Shown here: positions 24,567 to 37,309 of the stretch, in pieces
Layout of the letters: each line of letters starts with the position of its first letter
Numbering within the stretch: the stretch's first letter is position 1
Source: Nocardia sp. CNY236
GTDB lineage: Bacteria > Actinomycetota > Actinomycetes > Mycobacteriales > Mycobacteriaceae
DNA length: 64,000 nt
Assembly: GCF_000482385.1 (NCBI RefSeq)
Contig: NZ_AXVD01000010.1
Location: 62,001 to 126,000, forward strand
Direction of reading: 5' to 3'
Translations under genes and position numbers: made by a program
Notes under the pieces: model-generated
Seen by the model: only the letters and a program-made list of their open reading frames with translations
Databases searched by the model: none
Told to the model about the DNA's origin: nothing

Positions 24567-25543
24567 CCACCGTCCACCCGAAGGCATCGGTCGATCTCGG
24601 CGGCACCTGGCTGCGGATCCGTACCGGCAGCGAGCTCACCAAGCTTGCGGCACCGAGCGTGCTCAACCGCCCTGGAGCACAACCTGCGGAACTGATCGAC
24701 GACCTGCTCGACACCTTGTGCACGGCAATACCCGAAGGCGCGGTCGTCACCATGTCCTGCGGTGCGGCCATGGACGAGCAATACGGGATCGTGCACGGTT
24801 CGGGTCCCCTTTGGGGAGGCGAACTCACCGAACCACTCCAGCTGGCCGGACTGTTGCGGCAGCGGCGGCCGGATGCCGCGTGGCAGGTGATCAATGACGT
24901 CACTGCCGGATTGGCCAGTTTCGTCGAACGTTTCTCCCGGCCCGACGACCGACGTGTCGCCTACTTCACCATCAGCAGCGGGATCGCTGTGCGAATCGCG
25001 GATCTGACCGAGCGATCGGTGCCGGTCGACGCCCATGGCATGCAGGGCGAGGTCGGGCATCTGCCCGCCGTCAGCTCCGCGGCCGAGATCGTCCGTGAAC
25101 TGCCCTGCCCATGCGGCGGATCCGGACACGTTGCTGCGGTATCTGCCGGGCCCGCATTGCCCCGGCTGGCCGAAGCTCTCGGCGTCGCTGGTGCGCCCGT
25201 GTTGCGTTCGGAACTCAGTGCCCGGGTTCTGGCGGGTGACACGCTGGCACAACGGGTCTTGACGCTGGTGGTGGAACCGATTGCGGAGCTGATCCGGTCG
25301 CTGCGATGTTTCGATCCGCGCATCGATCTGTTCGGTCTGGGTGGAGGATATGTCGAGGGCCTGGGCTCGGTGTATCGCGACGAGCTGGCCCGCCAACTCG
25401 GGATTGCACGTTCCTATGCGGACGCCGGATACGGCGCGCAATGGTTCGGCGACCATGTCCGGGTCTGCCGCCCGGGCGATATCGACAGCCTGGATGGCGC
25501 GGCAGCTATGGCCCAGGGCACGCTCACCGTCACCAAACACTGA
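24563..25543 (+). CDS. ROK-family kinase
   Basis: Sugar-kinase-like protein of 326 residues: N-terminal phosphate loop SVDLGGTWLRIR, VINDVTAG with the catalytic Asp, GEVGHLP with the zinc histidine and a CxCG-type zinc site, C-P-C-G-G-S-G-H, where the usual third cysteine is replaced by His. LFGLGGGYVEG is the second ATP-site glycine motif. ROK kinases include glucokinase and, in validamycin and acarbose pathways, the C7-cyclitol 7-kinases ValC and AcbM. A cyclitol kinase role is inferred from context. It overlaps the HAD gene; the MDR gene follows after 12 nt. Confidence 0.84.
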   Translation: MTTVHPKASVDLGGTWLRIRTGSELTKLAAPSVLNRPGAQPAELIDDLLDTLCTAIPEGAVVTMSCGAAMDEQYGIVHGSGPLWGGELTEPLQLAGLLRQRRPDAAWQVINDVTAGLASFVERFSRPDDRRVAYFTISSGIAVRIADLTERSVPVDAHGMQGEVGHLPAVSSAAEIVRELPCPCGGSGHVAAVSAGPALPRLAEALGVAGAPVLRSELSARVLAGDTLAQRVLTLVVEPIAELIRSLRCFDPRIDLFGLGGGYVEGLGSVYRDELARQLGIARSYADAGYGAQWFGDHVRVCRPGDIDSLDGAAAMAQGTLTVTKH

Positions 25544-25555
25544 GGGACCGAATCC

Positions 25556-26650
25556 ATGACGACGACTCATCGCGCCATCCTCCGCCACGGCGCCACGTGT
25601 GTGCTGGCCGACCGGCCGACCCCGGAACCGGCGGACGGCGAACTCACCGTGGCCCCGGAACGAGTCAGCCTGTGCGGCACCGATATCCAGATCCTGCGCG
25701 GTGACCGGGACGATCCTTCACCCATCGTTGGTCACGAGGGTGCTGCTCGGATCGTCGGCATCGGGCCGGGGGCCGATGATTTCGCGATCGGGGACCGGGT
25801 GGTGATCAATCCGACCCATCCGTCGGATCCGTCGTTTCTGCTGGGGCACAATGTCGAGGGCCTGTTCCAGGAGCGGGTCGTCATCGGTGCCTCCGCAGTC
25901 GCCAGCGGCCTCGTGGGGAAGCTGCCGCACGACCTGTCCCCGGAACGCGCTACTCTCGTCGAGCCGTTCGCCGTGGTGCGCTACGCACTCGGCTGCCTGG
26001 CCGCCTCACGCCCCGATACGCTCGTGGTCCACGGTGACGGTCTCATCGGCAATCTGGCCGCTGTGCTGGCACCGCACTACCTCGCCCCTGGTATCCGCAT
26101 CGCCGTCGTACACCGGACCGCACACGGGCTGCGCTGGACCCGCACGAACATCCCAGCAGCCGCGAATGTGCTCTCCGGCCGCGACGACCTGGCTGCCCAC
26201 ACCGGCGACCGAGTAGCGGTGCTGGTGGCCACCCACCGCGCCGGAACAGTGCCGGCGATCGAGGACGTACTCGGACAGCTCGGCTCCCGAGTGGTGGCGC
26301 TGCATCTACTCGGCGGACTGGCCCCGGATGCCCGGTCGGCACAATTGCCTGGCGTCGATCTGCCCGGAGTGCGCCAGGCGAATACCGGGGGGCCATGGCC
26401 ACCGGCGTCCGTTACCGTCGATACCGGGACACACCGGCTGACACTCACCGGCAACCGAGGTACCGCTACCGCCCAACTCACCGCTGCGGCCGAAGCGCTG
26501 CGCCGCTGGGATGATTCGGTCGACATGCTGCTCACCCATATCGTCGGCATGGTAGAAGGAGTCCGGTACATCAACGAGATCATCACCACCCGAACCCGGA
26601 TCATCGGCGGCGAGCTCGTCATGCGGCTGGTGGTGAATCTGCACGAATAG
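25556..26650 (+). CDS. MDR-type dehydrogenase lacking the structural zinc lobe
   Basis: Medium-chain dehydrogenase-like protein of 364 residues. LCGTDIQILRGD and VGHEGAARI carry the catalytic Zn residues Cys, His and Glu. The structural zinc loop, normally with four cysteines, reads VINPTHPSDPSFLLGHN and has none. The Rossmann region is divergent (VVHGDGLIGNLAAVLA). The C-terminal third (LTHIVGMVEGVRYINEII) is unlike common alcohol dehydrogenases. It recalls the cyclitol-phosphate dehydrogenases of C7N clusters, but this is from context. Last gene of the operon, convergent with mmpL. Confidence 0.8.
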   Translation: MTTTHRAILRHGATCVLADRPTPEPADGELTVAPERVSLCGTDIQILRGDRDDPSPIVGHEGAARIVGIGPGADDFAIGDRVVINPTHPSDPSFLLGHNVEGLFQERVVIGASAVASGLVGKLPHDLSPERATLVEPFAVVRYALGCLAASRPDTLVVHGDGLIGNLAAVLAPHYLAPGIRIAVVHRTAHGLRWTRTNIPAAANVLSGRDDLAAHTGDRVAVLVATHRAGTVPAIEDVLGQLGSRVVALHLLGGLAPDARSAQLPGVDLPGVRQANTGGPWPPASVTVDTGTHRLTLTGNRGTATAQLTAAAEALRRWDDSVDMLLTHIVGMVEGVRYINEIITTRTRIIGGELVMRLVVNLHE

Positions 26651-26764
26651 CAGCAGGACTCCCAGCCAGCCGGCGAACCGGGACGTCGACGCAGGTACCC
26701 GCCCTCGCGGCAATATGGTTGCGGAGGCGAAGTTCTGCACCCCATCGATCCCCTGGATCGGGTA

Positions 26765-28933
26765 CTACGAGCGGATCTTCGCCGACGGTGGGGTGGATCG
26801 CCGCGCGTGGCCGGCTCGATGGATCGGTTCCGCCTCGAAGCGAGGGAGGATCCGATCCAGCCACGGCGGGAGCTCCCACGTTCGGTTTCCCAGCAACGCG
26901 ATCGCCGCGGGCAGCACGATCAGACGAACAATCGTGGCATCGAACAGGACCGCCGCCGCGAGGCCGAGCCCGAGCAGCTTGAGCACCGGCTCGGGCGCGA
27001 AGGCGAACGCGGTGAACACACTGATCATGATCACTGCGGCGGAGCTGATCACTTTGGCGGTGGTGGTCATGCCCACGATCAATCCGCGGGTGGTGTCACC
27101 GCCGGCACGTATCGTCTCCTCACGTATCCGCGCGATGAGAAACACCTCGTAATCCATGCTCAGTCCGAAGACCACCGCAAACATCAGCAGCGGCACGAAC
27201 ACGGCGATCGGCGTCGGCTCGTCCATCCCGAACAATGCACTTGCCCAGCCCCATTGGAAGACAACCACCACCACACCGAAGGCGGCTGCGATCGACAGGA
27301 TGTTGACCAATGCAGCGCGCAGCGCCACGGCGATGGACCGAAACACGATCAACAGCAGTATCGTGCAGAAGGCGACCACCACCGCGACCACGACAACGGT
27401 CGACCCACGCACCTGCTCGGAGAAGTCGACGTACGTCGCGGTCGCACCGGTCACGGCGGCATTCGGTACGAATGCGGCGAATTCGGCCCGCAGTCGCTCG
27501 ACGGTCGCCTCGGTCGCCGGATCCCTCGGCGCCTCATTCGGAATAGCCTGGACCAGTACGGCCCCGCCGTCCCGCGATGTGAGCGCCGGAGTCACCGAGG
27601 CGATTCCGGGGTCTGCCCCGACCAGTTCTCGAAGACGACGCCCCACCTCGCCGGCGCTGCCCTCGGCCACTTCGGCGACGACGAACAATGGCCCGGAATT
27701 TCCGGCCCCGAACTCGGCAGCGACCAGATCGTAGGCTCGACGAACCTCGGAACCCTGTGCGGTGCTACCCGCGTCGGGCATGGTCAACTCGATAGTGGTC
27801 GCCGGAGCGGCGAACACGGCGAGCACTGCGATTGCCCCGGCCAGCCACCAGCCGGGACGCCGGGCTACCCGGATCGTCGCTCTGGCCCACCAGGTGTGCT
27901 CGGGCTCCGCGACGTTTCGGCGCTTCGGCATCAGCCGAGCTCCGGCGATGCTCATCAGCGCGGGCAGTAATGTCACAGCCGCGACAACCGCGACGCCGAC
28001 GACGAGCGCCGCCGCCGCGCCCAGGCTCATCACCAGCGGCAGGCCGGTCAGGAACAATGCACAGACCGCGATGACGACCGTGCCGCCTGCGAACAGAATC
28101 GAACGACCTGCGGTCGCGGTAGATACCGCAATCGACTCTCGAATCTCGACCCCACGCGCCAACTCCTCACGATGGCGCGTCACCAGGATCAGCGCATAGT
28201 CGATTCCGACACCCAGTCCGATCATCGCCGCGACCTGCGGCGCCTCCGTTGCAACATCGGAGACCGTGGCGAACAGCACAACGGCCGCAAAGGTGAATGC
28301 CAACGCACACGCTGCGGTGACCAACGGCAAGCCGGCCGCGACGACGCTGCCGAAGATGAGCACCAAGACCACGAGTGCGACACCGATGCCAATGGTCTCC
28401 GCGCCCCCCGTCTGCGCGCCACTGGTCACGAAACCCAAATCCCCGCCGACCACGGCTTCCACGCCCACCGACCGTGCCGGTTGCACTGCCGCGCTGACCT
28501 CGGCGGCACCTTCCGCCCCCAACTCGCCGACCGTTCGATCGAAGATCACGGTGGCGTATGCGGTTTGGCGGCTCGCGGATACTTGCGAAGGAAACTGCCA
28601 TGGATCGATGACCGACGATACGCCGTCGAGCGCCGCCACCTCGGCCAACGATTGCCGAATCACCGCCGTCCCCGGACCGGCGAGCACGTCGGCGCCCGGT
28701 CGATGGAAGACCACCTGCGCTGTCGCACCGTCGGCGCCGGGAAAGTGGTCGCCGATCACGCCGGTCCCGCGTTCGGACTCCGAGCCGGGGACCCGAATGT
28801 CGTCGGTGGTCTCGCCGCCGACGCCGATTGCGAGGCCGATAACGGCTGTCGATGCCGCCGACCACAATGCGAGCACGACGATCGGATGTCCCGCACAAAA
28901 ACGACCCAGCAGGTACAACTTCGATGAGTGCAT
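26765..28933 (-). CDS. MmpL-type RND transporter
   Basis: Membrane protein of 722 residues with the duplicated RND architecture: an N-terminal helix (FCAGHPIVVLALWSAASTAV), a first periplasmic domain, helices with GLGVGIDYALILVTRHREEL, a second half with a periplasmic domain and GLSMDYEVFLIARIREE. The two GxxxDY motifs mark the proton-relay helices of MMPL proteins, which export lipids, glycolipids or siderophores in mycolate actinomycetes. ATG 28933 follows GGAGGA. Its cargo is unknown. It is convergent with the cyclitol operon and is not obviously part of it. Confidence 0.88.
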   Translation of the reverse strand: MHSSKLYLLGRFCAGHPIVVLALWSAASTAVIGLAIGVGGETTDDIRVPGSESERGTGVIGDHFPGADGATAQVVFHRPGADVLAGPGTAVIRQSLAEVAALDGVSSVIDPWQFPSQVSASRQTAYATVIFDRTVGELGAEGAAEVSAAVQPARSVGVEAVVGGDLGFVTSGAQTGGAETIGIGVALVVLVLIFGSVVAAGLPLVTAACALAFTFAAVVLFATVSDVATEAPQVAAMIGLGVGIDYALILVTRHREELARGVEIRESIAVSTATAGRSILFAGGTVVIAVCALFLTGLPLVMSLGAAAALVVGVAVVAAVTLLPALMSIAGARLMPKRRNVAEPEHTWWARATIRVARRPGWWLAGAIAVLAVFAAPATTIELTMPDAGSTAQGSEVRRAYDLVAAEFGAGNSGPLFVVAEVAEGSAGEVGRRLRELVGADPGIASVTPALTSRDGGAVLVQAIPNEAPRDPATEATVERLRAEFAAFVPNAAVTGATATYVDFSEQVRGSTVVVVAVVVAFCTILLLIVFRSIAVALRAALVNILSIAAAFGVVVVVFQWGWASALFGMDEPTPIAVFVPLLMFAVVFGLSMDYEVFLIARIREETIRAGGDTTRGLIVGMTTTAKVISSAAVIMISVFTAFAFAPEPVLKLLGLGLAAAVLFDATIVRLIVLPAAIALLGNRTWELPPWLDRILPRFEAEPIHRAGHARRSTPPSAKIRS

Positions 28934-29283
28934 TGTCTCGATCCTCCGGAGAGGCCCTTGGGTGTCCGTTGCCGCCCGCGAGGGCGAGGGCGGCGGTATT
29001 CCCTGGGCCCGCCCGGTTCGGAGCCACAGCAACTCGATTCCGAACGCTACCCGATCCTCCGTTGCGCCCCCGCGGGTAACCAACCGACTGGGTATCGCAG
29101 CACTACTCAGCGACACCGCGGCCACAACGCGAGACTACCTTTCGCCGCGCCCGCGGGCGATGTTCAGCCGGCACGCTCGACCAACGCTGTGACGGGACCG
29201 TCTACCGGCGTGCGGCGGACCCGTCGAGGGAGCTCGGGACCGGTCGAGACGTTGTCGTGGATTCGCACATCGCTTTCGAAAAC
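28934..29283. other. Intergenic region between mmpL and tuf
   Basis: No supported gene. It should contain the mmpL promoter; none was clearly identified. The tuf terminator borders it on the right. Confidence 0.5.
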
Positions 29284-29320
29284 GAGAACGGCGCCGCCCA
29301 TACCGGGCGGCGCCGTTCTC
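29284..29320 (-). terminator. Rho-independent terminator after tuf
   Basis: GAGAACGGCGCCGCCC and its exact complement flank a 5-nt loop, giving a 16-bp perfect stem, followed on the minus strand by GTTTTCG. It begins about 15 nt after the tuf stop. Confidence 0.9.
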
Positions 29321-29334
29321 GGCGATTCAGACAA

Positions 29335-30525
<1,191 letters not shown>

Positions 30526-30639
30526 TTCTTTGTCCTCCTGGACTTGTTGGTGCGTGCAGTTGCAGCAGTGCGGGTACTTGAATTGGGGTCGTGCTGACGC
30601 CCGGCTGCCGGGACAAGTGTGGCACTTGCCCCGGCGGTG

Positions 30640-32742
<2,103 letters not shown>

Positions 32743-32879
32743 GGAAATCTTCCCCGCTCGTAGCTAGTTGGGATTATCGGGGACGACCCTGTGGTCGCCA
32801 CTATGTCAACGCAGGAAGCGGCCGGTGAGTGCCGCATTCCGGCTGTGCCTCCCGACCCAGGCGACGGGCCGGGCAGAGA

Positions 32880-33350
32880 TCACCAGCGGTAGTGCGCGAA
32901 GGCTCGGTTGGACTCGGCCATCTTGTGGGTGTCCTCGCGGCGTTTCACCGAGGCGCCGAGGCCGTTGCTGGCGTCGAGCAACTCGTTGGCAAGCCGCTCG
33001 ACCATGGTCTTCTCTCGGCGCGCGCGGGAGAAGTTGACCAGCCAGCGCAATGCCAGAGTGTTCGCGCGGCCCGGACGAACCTCGACCGGGACCTGGTAGG
33101 TGGCACCACCGACACGACGGGGCTTCACCTCCAGGGAGGGCTTGACATTGTCCAGCGCGCGTTTCAGCGTGACGACCGGGTCGGTGCCGGTCTTCTCGCG
33201 CGCCTGTTCCAGCGCGCCGTAGACGATACGCTCGGCGGTGGACTTCTTACCGTCCAGCAGGATCTTGTTGACCAACTGGGTGACCAGCGGCGAACCATAG
33301 ACCGGGTCGTTGATCAGCGGACGCTTGGGTGCGGGGCCCTTGCGTGGCAT
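32880..33350 (-). CDS. rpsG: Ribosomal protein S7
   Basis: Primary 16S rRNA-binding protein of the 30S head, 156 residues, normal length. [32 protein letters not shown] and [20 protein letters not shown] are characteristic. The ATG lies one base after the rpsL stop region, so the two are co-translated. A 137-nt gap separates it from fusA. Confidence 0.98.
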   Translation of the reverse strand: MPRKGPAPKRPLINDPVYGSPLVTQLVNKILLDGKKSTAERIVYGALEQAREKTGTDPVVTLKRALDNVKPSLEVKPRRVGGATYQVPVEVRPGRANTLALRWLVNFSRARREKTMVERLANELLDASNGLGASVKRREDTHKMAESNRAFAHYRW

Positions 33351-33351
33351 A

Positions 33352-33726
33352 TCAGCTCTTCTCCTTCTTGGCGCCGTAGCGGCTGCGGGCCTGCTTGCGG
33401 TTCTTCACACCCTGCGTATCCAGCGAGCCGCGGATGATCTTGTAGCGGACACCGGGGAGATCCTTCACACGACCGCCACGGACCAGCACCATGGAGTGCT
33501 CCTGCAGATTGTGGCCCTCGCCCGGGATGTAGGCTGTGACCTCGACCGCGCTGGTCAGGCGAACACGCGCGACCTTGCGCAGCGCAGAGTTCGGCTTCTT
33601 CGGGGTCGTGGTGTACACGCGGGTGCACACCCCACGACGCTGCGGGCTCCCCTTGAGGGCCGCAGTCTTCGTCTTGGCGACCTTGTCGCGGCGACCCTTG
33701 CGGACCAGCTGGTTGATGGTTGGCAT
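33352..33726 (-). CDS. rpsL: Ribosomal protein S12
   Basis: Decoding-centre protein of 124 residues, nearly identical to the mycobacterial protein. The positions mutated in streptomycin resistance, Lys43 (TPKKPNS) and Lys88 (GGRVKDLPG), are both wild type. It is the first gene of the str operon, with a candidate promoter about 290 bp upstream. Confidence 0.98.
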   Translation of the reverse strand: MPTINQLVRKGRRDKVAKTKTAALKGSPQRRGVCTRVYTTTPKKPNSALRKVARVRLTSAVEVTAYIPGEGHNLQEHSMVLVRGGRVKDLPGVRYKIIRGSLDTQGVKNRKQARSRYGAKKEKS

Positions 33727-34012
33727 AGACCGGCTTCCTTGTTGATTAACGCGGTGTCTGGAATTTCATGTCGGTGTTCAATTGGCGGCGCCCCTGGCTG
33801 GTCGCGGTCGAACGACCGTCTCCGAGCCTGGCCTTCACGCCGCTGTCATCGAGCTCGCGCTCGCACGTCCGGCCAGGTTTCTCGCGTCCCGAGGTCGGGC
33901 GTGTCGCACACGCCGCAGCGCCCGAATTCCGGGCACGCTGAACTTCTCAGCCGCTTTCGCTGGCCTACGGTCGCGCACGAACCTGCCCGCATGCTTCCGG
34001 GCACAGCGCTCC
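33727..34012 (-). other. Leader/intergenic region upstream of rpsL
   Basis: No supported gene. If the promoter at 34013-34042 is correct this is a roughly 280-nt 5' leader, long enough for regulatory structure; several GC-rich palindromic stretches exist, but no specific fold was recognised. Confidence 0.4.
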
Positions 34013-34042
34013 ACGATACCCGCGGTCGGGACACAGGGTCAA
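34013..34042 (-). promoter_or_regulatory. Candidate promoter of rpsL operon
   Basis: On the minus strand TTGACC (34037-34042) and TATCGT (34013-34018) are separated by 18 bp, a good housekeeping sigma-factor pair. It lies immediately after the lipoprotein gene and before the rpsL leader. Confidence 0.45.
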
Positions 34043-34064
34043 AGTGGGCCGGAACCGGCGCGGT

Positions 34065-34652
34065 CTACCTGGCCAGGTTCAATGTCATCTCCATCAGTTT
34101 CACGGCCGCACCGCACGGATCAGTGTGGTTGGAGCCTGGTTCGTAGTTGACCCACCAACCGATCACCCCTCTGTCCGGCGCACTCGCGGTCACACCACAG
34201 GAATCGGGATCGTTCGGACGTTGGGTCCGAAGCGCGAGTGAACCCTCGACAGTAATGTTCGTCGTGTGGTAGCCGAGCTTGTTGTTCGTCTGCTTCTCGT
34301 TGCTCAATGTGCCGTTCTCGTACCAATTGAGCGTGACCATCCCGCGGCCGCTGGGTCCGCCGCGCAGGTCCCACATGCAGACCGCACCGAAGAACGAGTC
34401 ATCGACGGCAGTGCCCTTGCCGACTGCCGTTTCGATCTGCTTCGGGGACAGAATGTCGCACTCCCTCAGCAACTTGTCCAGCTTGTCCAGCCGAGAGTTC
34501 ACCTCGTCCGGCCGGGTATTGGCTCGATCACTTCCGCCGGCGGGCTGCGCGGAGCCGGAGACGACCCGACCACAGCTGGTCAGGAACAACGCGATGACCG
34601 CGCCGAGGACAACGGCAACGACCCGACGGCTCGGGCCTCGACTCAGGTTCAT
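34065..34652 (-). CDS. DUF3558-family lipoprotein
   Basis: Secreted lipoprotein of 195 residues. The N-terminus has a basic region, a hydrophobic core (VVAVVLGAVIALFL) and lipobox LTSC. The mature part has the DUF3558 pattern: LLRECDILSPKQIETAVG, CMWDLRGG, and two later cysteines (PDSCGV, HTDPCGAAVKL) probably forming disulphides. DUF3558 proteins are abundant envelope lipoproteins of Nocardia with unknown function. A paralogue lies 8 nt upstream in the same operon. Confidence 0.88.
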   Translation of the reverse strand: MNLSRGPSRRVVAVVLGAVIALFLTSCGRVVSGSAQPAGGSDRANTRPDEVNSRLDKLDKLLRECDILSPKQIETAVGKGTAVDDSFFGAVCMWDLRGGPSGRGMVTLNWYENGTLSNEKQTNNKLGYHTTNITVEGSLALRTQRPNDPDSCGVTASAPDRGVIGWWVNYEPGSNHTDPCGAAVKLMEMTLNLAR

Positions 34653-34660
34653 CCCGCCCC

Positions 34661-35194
34661 CTATTGCAGCCGCTGCACTGTCAACTCGGCCAAAGCGCGA
34701 CTCCGATCACACGGGTTCTCGGGCTGCATGGAGAGGTTGGAGAAACCCAAGGCGGTCGACCACTCGAAGAAATCGTCGCCGAGTTGCACAGCCAGGTCGC
34801 ATATCCTCCCGTCCGGACCCATCGCCGCGAAGCCCTCCCGCCCAGCTACCGTGATCGACTCGGGCGGTCGACCGTTGATGATGACCCACTCCCGTTCCCG
34901 TTCGATCGGACTGGCCCGGTAGGACGCGAAAGTGATACTGCGGGAATCGATTCCCGCCGACACCCAGTTACAGCCGACGGCGTTCCTGAATACGGACGAG
35001 AATTCTGCGAACCCACCGAGATCGCGTACCTCGTCATCGGTCACATGGCCGCACTCCCCGACGAATGGTCCCAAGGGCAGCACTTTCGGCGCTGGAGGCG
35101 ACGAGCCCGGAATCTCCTGCTCGCCGCCGGAACCACAGGCCGCCAGCGTGAGCAACGAGGCTGCCGCGAGGGCGACCGCCGACTTGATCCGCAT
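34661..35194 (-). CDS. DUF3558-family lipoprotein
   Basis: Protein of 177 residues with a lipoprotein signal (hydrophobic AVALAAASLLTL, lipobox LAAC). The mature domain begins with a Ser/Pro-rich linker, then GECGHVTDDEVRDLGGF, GCNWVSAG, RICDLAVQLG and a terminal ENPCDRSRALAELTVQRL, the cysteine pattern of DUF3558. Function unknown. It is transcribed together with the shorter paralogue downstream; hppD lies 63 nt upstream in the same direction. Confidence 0.86.
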   Translation of the reverse strand: MRIKSAVALAAASLLTLAACGSGGEQEIPGSSPPAPKVLPLGPFVGECGHVTDDEVRDLGGFAEFSSVFRNAVGCNWVSAGIDSRSITFASYRASPIEREREWVIINGRPPESITVAGREGFAAMGPDGRICDLAVQLGDDFFEWSTALGFSNLSMQPENPCDRSRALAELTVQRLQ

Positions 35195-35257
35195 GGGAGG
35201 AACTCTACCGACGCCCCGGTCGCGGCGGTACGACCAGCAGGCGCGCCGGATGACCGA

Positions 35258-36463
<1,206 letters not shown>

Positions 36464-36619
36464 TCAAGGAAATAGCCGGCCGTCCGGGATAGGCAACAGC
36501 CCGGATTTACAGTAGGCAGTATGGCCAATTCGGCTAGGTGAGAGCCCGGAATGCTGGACCATTTGAATAGCATCAGCCGGACAGGCAGCCGGCCTGGCCG
36601 GTGCCCGAACGGAGGCATC

Positions 36620-37189
36620 ATGCCGCGTACTCCAGCGAAAATCGACGAACTCGACCTCGCCATACTCACCGCGATGCACGAGCATCAGCGGGCCGGAATT
36701 CTCGAGCTGTCGCGTCGTACCAAGGTCGCCCGCGCCACAGTGCAGTCCCGAATCGCCCGCATGGAGGACTCCGGTGTGATCGCTTCGTACGACCCTCAGA
36801 TCGATGTCACCGCGGCAGGGTTCGATGTGCAGGCGTTCGTCACGCTGGAGATCGCCCAGGGCGCGTTGGACGCGGTGACTGCCGAGCTCGATGCGATCCC
36901 CAGCGTGCTCGAGGCCTACGCCACCACCGGATCGGGGGATGTGTTGTGCCGGATCGGAGCCGACTCGCACGCCGGGTTGCAAGCGGTGCTGCTGAGCATC
37001 GACCGAACGTCGTCGGTCGTGCGCTCGCACAGCGTCATCGTGCTGTCGACGGTGGTGGCGCGGCGCGCACTGCCACTGTTGCGTTCGCTGGGCCCGACCG
37101 GAACCAGCAAAGCACCCGCATATCGCTCGCCGCGCGAAGACGGCCTCCGCGAACCACACCCACGTGCGCACCGGCCGCGCACGTCGTGA
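36620..37189 (+). CDS. Lrp/AsnC-family transcriptional regulator
   Basis: Regulator of 189 residues. An N-terminal winged HTH (KIDELDLAILTAMHEHQRAG, LSRRTKVARATVQSRIARME) is followed by the ligand-binding RAM domain (VQAFVTLEIAQGALDAV, GSGDVLCRIGAD). ATG 36620 follows GGAGG. It is divergent from hppD, so control of tyrosine catabolism by an aromatic amino acid is likely. The C-terminal 25 residues are basic and unusual for the family. A 26-bp tandem repeat array begins 25 bp after its stop. Confidence 0.92.
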   Translation: MPRTPAKIDELDLAILTAMHEHQRAGILELSRRTKVARATVQSRIARMEDSGVIASYDPQIDVTAAGFDVQAFVTLEIAQGALDAVTAELDAIPSVLEAYATTGSGDVLCRIGADSHAGLQAVLLSIDRTSSVVRSHSVIVLSTVVARRALPLLRSLGPTGTSKAPAYRSPREDGLREPHPRAHRPRTS

Positions 37190-37213
37190 CCCCGGTGTCG
37201 TCGGAGCGCCTCG

Positions 37214-37309
37214 GCGCAGCGCCACCACGACAAACCACAGCGCAGCGCCACCACGACAAACCACAGCGCAGCGCCACCACGACGACCTCAGCGCAGCGCC
37301 ACCACGACC
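37214..37309. repeat. Tandem repeat, about 26-bp unit x 3.7
   Basis: Units start at 37214, 37240, 37266 (25 bp) and 37291 (partial). Each begins GCGCAGCGCCACCACGAC. The last unit and part of the third are the 3' end of the quinone oxidoreductase gene, whose terminal codons for VVALR-stop are being repeated beyond the gene. Confidence 0.9.

Noticed and set aside
37214..37309. CRISPR-like repeat array
   Set aside because: Units are directly tandem without unique spacers and derive from the adjacent gene's 3' end.
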